From assembly GCA_002897635.1 (NCBI GenBank), contig BDTD01000036.1, positions 20,301-84,300 on the forward strand: a DNA stretch of 64,000 nucleotides, written 5' to 3'. Source of the DNA: a bacterium BMS3Abin11 (GTDB taxonomy: Bacteria; Pseudomonadota; Gammaproteobacteria; BMS3Bbin11). Each line of letters starts with the position of its first letter. Positions within the stretch are counted from its first letter, which is position 1. The notes below the pieces were generated by a model. It saw nothing but the letters and a program-made list of their open reading frames with translations, was not told where the DNA came from and made no database searches. The position numbers were made by a program, and so were the translations under genes. Below, one piece after another: positions 61,800-64,000 of the stretch.

Positions 61800-62128
61800 T
61801 GATTCAAGAAAATAAAATTGATGCTCTGACTTCATTATGTCCAGATGTCGCTCTTATTAAAGATGCAGGAATTGACTATATCAGCCTTCCTAAGCTTACG
61901 TTCAAATCTGAAAATACAGTTCGCACGATGGATGCTCTCCTTTGTCCAGTAAGGCATAGTGGATATGCTACTCGACTATTTCTATCTGAAAAGATACCTG
62001 GTCGAGGTTGTAACTGGACAGTCCACTCTATCCTTGGCCGAACCTGGCATACATGGTCATGGAATAATGTCCCAGACACTTTGAGCCCAGCTCAGATTTT
62101 GTCAGCCCATATTAGGGCATTGCAATGA
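61799..62128 (+). CDS. E2-like ubiquitin-conjugating protein (prokaryotic E2 family E type)
   Basis: This 109-residue protein shows the segments MDALLCPVRHSGYATRLFLS (44-63) and GRTWHTWSWNN, then AQILSAHIRAL, which I recognise from the small bacterial E2/UBC proteins found with multiubiquitin genes. Cysteines C14, C49 and C71 are the only candidates for the thioester site. C49 in LLCP looks the most conserved to me. It is shorter than a eukaryotic E2 (about 150). The start at 61799 overlaps the modifier stop, and a longer upstream frame is inside the modifier gene. The stop overlaps the next start (ATGA). Confidence 0.8.
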   Translation: MIQENKIDALTSLCPDVALIKDAGIDYISLPKLTFKSENTVRTMDALLCPVRHSGYATRLFLSEKIPGRGCNWTVHSILGRTWHTWSWNNVPDTLSPAQILSAHIRALQ

Positions 62129-62625
62129 AAATCGAATTTAGGATGACATTAAACTTGCTCAATCGTATCCATGAGCAACTTTCACTTCCTCACCCATTTA
62201 CTTCAGAACGAGTAGGCTTTATCTCATGTGGTGTGAGTAAATTACCTAATAATGGTTTATTAATCCTTGGTGAAACTTATTTACCTGTATCAGATGAAGA
62301 TTATATTGATTCTTCTCATTTTGGTGCATTAATGGGGTCTCAGGCCATAAGAAAAGCACTACAGTTTTCATATTCAAATCACAGAGCAATGTTCCATGTA
62401 CACCGCCATGAACACAATGGACGCCCACAATTCAGCTCCATTGATCTGCGTGAAAGCGCTAATTTCATTCCAGATTTTTGGAACGTACAGCCAAAGATGC
62501 CACACGGCATAATCGTATTGAGCCATGACTCGATGTCAGGTCTATGCTGGCATCCAAATCACGTGAAAAAAATACCTATTAGCCAGTTCTCAATCATAAA
62601 ACAAACGAATTCTAATATCTGGTGA
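62125..62625 (+). CDS. JAMM/JAB-type deubiquitinase-like metallopeptidase
   Basis: This 166-residue protein has the JAMM layout: a glutamate in SERVGFISCG (E29), then FHVHRHEHNGRPQFSSIDLRE with histidines 91, 93, 95 and 97, S104 and D107, the zinc site HxH...SxxD. It should cut after the diglycine of the modifier, either to mature it or to release it from targets. It overlaps the E2-like gene by 4 bases and ends at the E1-like gene. Confidence 0.86.
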   Translation: MKIEFRMTLNLLNRIHEQLSLPHPFTSERVGFISCGVSKLPNNGLLILGETYLPVSDEDYIDSSHFGALMGSQAIRKALQFSYSNHRAMFHVHRHEHNGRPQFSSIDLRESANFIPDFWNVQPKMPHGIIVLSHDSMSGLCWHPNHVKKIPISQFSIIKQTNSNIW

Positions 62626-62630
62626 CTAGA

Positions 62631-63440
62631 ATGAATGAACGATCAATACGTCAAAGTTTTCTTGGTGTGAAAAGTAATGAAATATTCTCCACATCACCAA
62701 TCGCAATTATTGGGCTCTGTGGAGGTGGCTCACATATAGCTCAACAACTTTCTCACATAGGATTTGAAGACTTAATAATAATTGATTTTGATGAAGTTGA
62801 ACCATCAAACCTTAATCGTATGATAGGTAGCTGCCCTCAAGATGCAAAAGACCATTCTCTTAAAATTGATGTAATAGAAAATCTAATTAGATATATAAAC
62901 CCGAATACAAAAGTCACAAAAATATCGGGGAAATGGCAAGAACATCTTGATGTCCTACGTAAGTGTACTGCTATCATGGGCTGTGTAGATAGTTATATTA
63001 CACGTGATGAACTAGAATGCTTCTGTAGACGATTCCTAATCCCGTATATAGACATTGGCATGGATGTTCACAAATCAGATACAGGATTTTATATATCAGG
63101 ACAAATAATCACTTCACTTCCTGAATCATTATGTATGAGGTGCTTAGGCTATATTAGTGAGGAACGATTAGCTGAAGAAAACAAAAATTATGGGGATGCA
63201 GGAGGAAATCCTCAAGTAATCTGGCCAAATGGCATTCTTGCATCAATAGCCGTTGGGCAACTCGTTAAACTTTTATCACCGTGGAACTCAGAACTTAGCC
63301 TATCCCCTATGATTGATTATGATGGTAATAAGCAATTTACAATGGAGAGTACTAAGCTTTCAATCCTAAATGAACGCACTTGCACCCACTATCAAAATAG
63401 CCAGCTTGGAGATCCATTTTTTTCAACAAATATCAAATAA
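62631..63440 (+). CDS. E1/ThiF-like modifier-activating adenylyltransferase
   Basis: This 269-residue Rossmann-fold enzyme has the ATP site IIGLCGGGSHIAQQL (27-40), IDFDEVEPSNLNR (51-63), GCVDSYITRDELE (117-129), DIGMDV and a single Cys pair CMRCLG (168-173), followed by GNPQVIWPNGILASIAVG. It should adenylate the modifier's C-terminal glycine. GGTGA lies 5 bases before the ATG at 62631, preferred over an in-frame GTG at 62622 that overlaps the JAMM stop. No separate catalytic-cysteine domain is present. C118, C130, C132, C168 and C171 are candidates. Confidence 0.86.
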   Translation: MNERSIRQSFLGVKSNEIFSTSPIAIIGLCGGGSHIAQQLSHIGFEDLIIIDFDEVEPSNLNRMIGSCPQDAKDHSLKIDVIENLIRYINPNTKVTKISGKWQEHLDVLRKCTAIMGCVDSYITRDELECFCRRFLIPYIDIGMDVHKSDTGFYISGQIITSLPESLCMRCLGYISEERLAEENKNYGDAGGNPQVIWPNGILASIAVGQLVKLLSPWNSELSLSPMIDYDGNKQFTMESTKLSILNERTCTHYQNSQLGDPFFSTNIK

Positions 63441-63764
63441 AAAAACAGCGGGAGCAGACTCGATAGTAAAAAATATTCACCACTTCAAAAAGTTCTACTT
63501 CGTCTATCGTCGATCACTGGCTAACTACACATAGGACATTACCTCGCTAGAAAATGCTGGGAATGCCCAGATAGAACATTGCGTGGAAGATGTACCGTTT
63601 AACACCTTCATGTACATAATATAAAATAATTCAGGTAATTGGCGTGGCTATAACACCATACTCTTCTATGCTCAATCGAGTCTGCCCCCGAAGGTTTTGT
63701 TTGAAGTAAATATAAAAAGTTTTTCTCTAACTTTGCTAAAATTCCCGCCTAACGCGGAGACAAA
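63441..63764. other. gap between the E1-like gene and hsdM, filled by a repeat element
   Basis: No gene is seen in this 324-base gap. Most of it is the element at 63449-63690, and the rest is the leader of hsdM with GCGGAGACAAA directly before the ATG. Confidence 0.5.
63449..63690. repeat. 242-bp MITE-like element
   Basis: CGGGAGCAGACTCGAT (63449-63464) and ATCGAGTCTGCCCCCG (63675-63690) form 16-base terminal inverted repeats with one mismatch. The interior is AT-rich and non-coding. It is unrelated by eye to the other elements of the window. Confidence 0.6.
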
Positions 63765-64000
63765 ATGGAACAATCGCAACTCAGCTGGATAACCGGATAT
63801 ATCTGGGGTATCGCCGATGATGTCCTGCGCGACCTCTATGTGCGCGGTAAATACCGTGACGTGATCCTGCCGATGACGGTTCTACGCCGTTTTGATGCCG
63901 TACTCGAAGAGACTAAGCAGGAAGTTCTCGATATGAAGAAGTCCCTGGACAAGGCAGGTGTGGTTGAGCAGGATCAGGCTTTGCGGCCAGCCGCCGGTCA
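63765..64000 (+). CDS. hsdM: type I restriction-modification methyltransferase subunit, N-terminus (runs off right edge)
   Basis: The 78 visible codons begin MEQSQLSWITGYIWGIADDV and continue LRDLYVRGKYRDVILPMTVL then RRFDAVLEETKQEVLD, the characteristic helical N-terminal domain of HsdM. GGAG lies 6 bases before the ATG. The catalytic NPPF domain and the hsdS/hsdR partners are outside the window. Base composition returns to GC-richer after the AT-rich modifier operon. Confidence 0.88.
   Translation, partial: MEQSQLSWITGYIWGIADDVLRDLYVRGKYRDVILPMTVLRRFDAVLEETKQEVLDMKKSLDKAGVVEQDQALRPAAG

Noticed and set aside
57422..64000. Attachment-site copy of the tRNA-Phe 3' end closing a genomic island
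   Set aside because: No second copy of the CCCTGGCCACCA end or an integrase gene is visible before the window ends.

Overview
The window looks like a chromosome segment of a gammaproteobacterium. It carries hslV-hslU, sspA-sspB behind a cytochrome c1 gene, a DegS/AlgW-type protease, mutY next to yggX, and a FadE/FadI/FadJ/FadD-type beta-oxidation set, an arrangement typical of that class. No rRNA gene or replication origin is seen. Two tRNAs are present (Gly-CCC, Phe-GAA). Genus cannot be assigned from the sequence alone.

Region 1 (1-20.5 kb) is a metal-handling region. It holds a partial cytochrome c lipoprotein, a DUF411 protein, a SHOCT protein, a copper-type P1B ATPase with three YHS domains under its own MerR regulator, a small cytochrome, a porin, a CzcCBA-like RND efflux operon flanked by two small Cys/His-rich exported proteins, and a P1B ATPase with an APC ion motif. 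After argB and hsp20 comes a leftward MerT/MerP-like cluster (OM protein, HMA protein, MerT-like protein, NHL propeller, second HMA protein). It sits behind a near-perfect MerR-type operator/promoter but has no merR gene beside it. A third P1B ATPase, with YPC in place of CPC, lies at 45.5-48 kb.

Region 2 (20.8-57.5 kb) is mostly housekeeping: GT39 glycosyltransferase, SLC13-type transporter, hslUV, sspAB, degS-like protease, FKBP, TrpB2, ilvA, rpiA, trmB, a YiiX-type peptidase, fatty-acid oxidation genes, phoH, a histidine kinase with a degenerate receiver followed by a receiver-PAS-GGDEF-EAL protein, mutY and yggX. It is peppered with small non-coding repeats. There are two TA-flanked MITE families, some copies of which sit in stop codons and regenerate them, plus a perfect 24-bp-arm palindrome, REP-like hairpins and phased microrepeats. 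An IS200/IS605-type element has cut petC, and petA and petB are absent from their expected place.

Region 3 (about 58.5-64 kb), downstream of tRNA-Phe, is AT-rich accessory DNA. Two unknown proteins are followed by a leftward RHH-GNAT-ImmA/IrrE operon. Divergent from it is a compact four-gene operon coding for a ubiquitin-like protein ending in CGGSS, a small E2-like protein, a JAMM/JAB peptidase and an E1/ThiF-like adenylyltransferase. A MITE-like element and the start of a type I restriction hsdM gene follow. This looks like a defence island. The bacterial ubiquitin-like conjugation operon with its divergent RHH-GNAT-metalloprotease partner is the most interesting part of the window.
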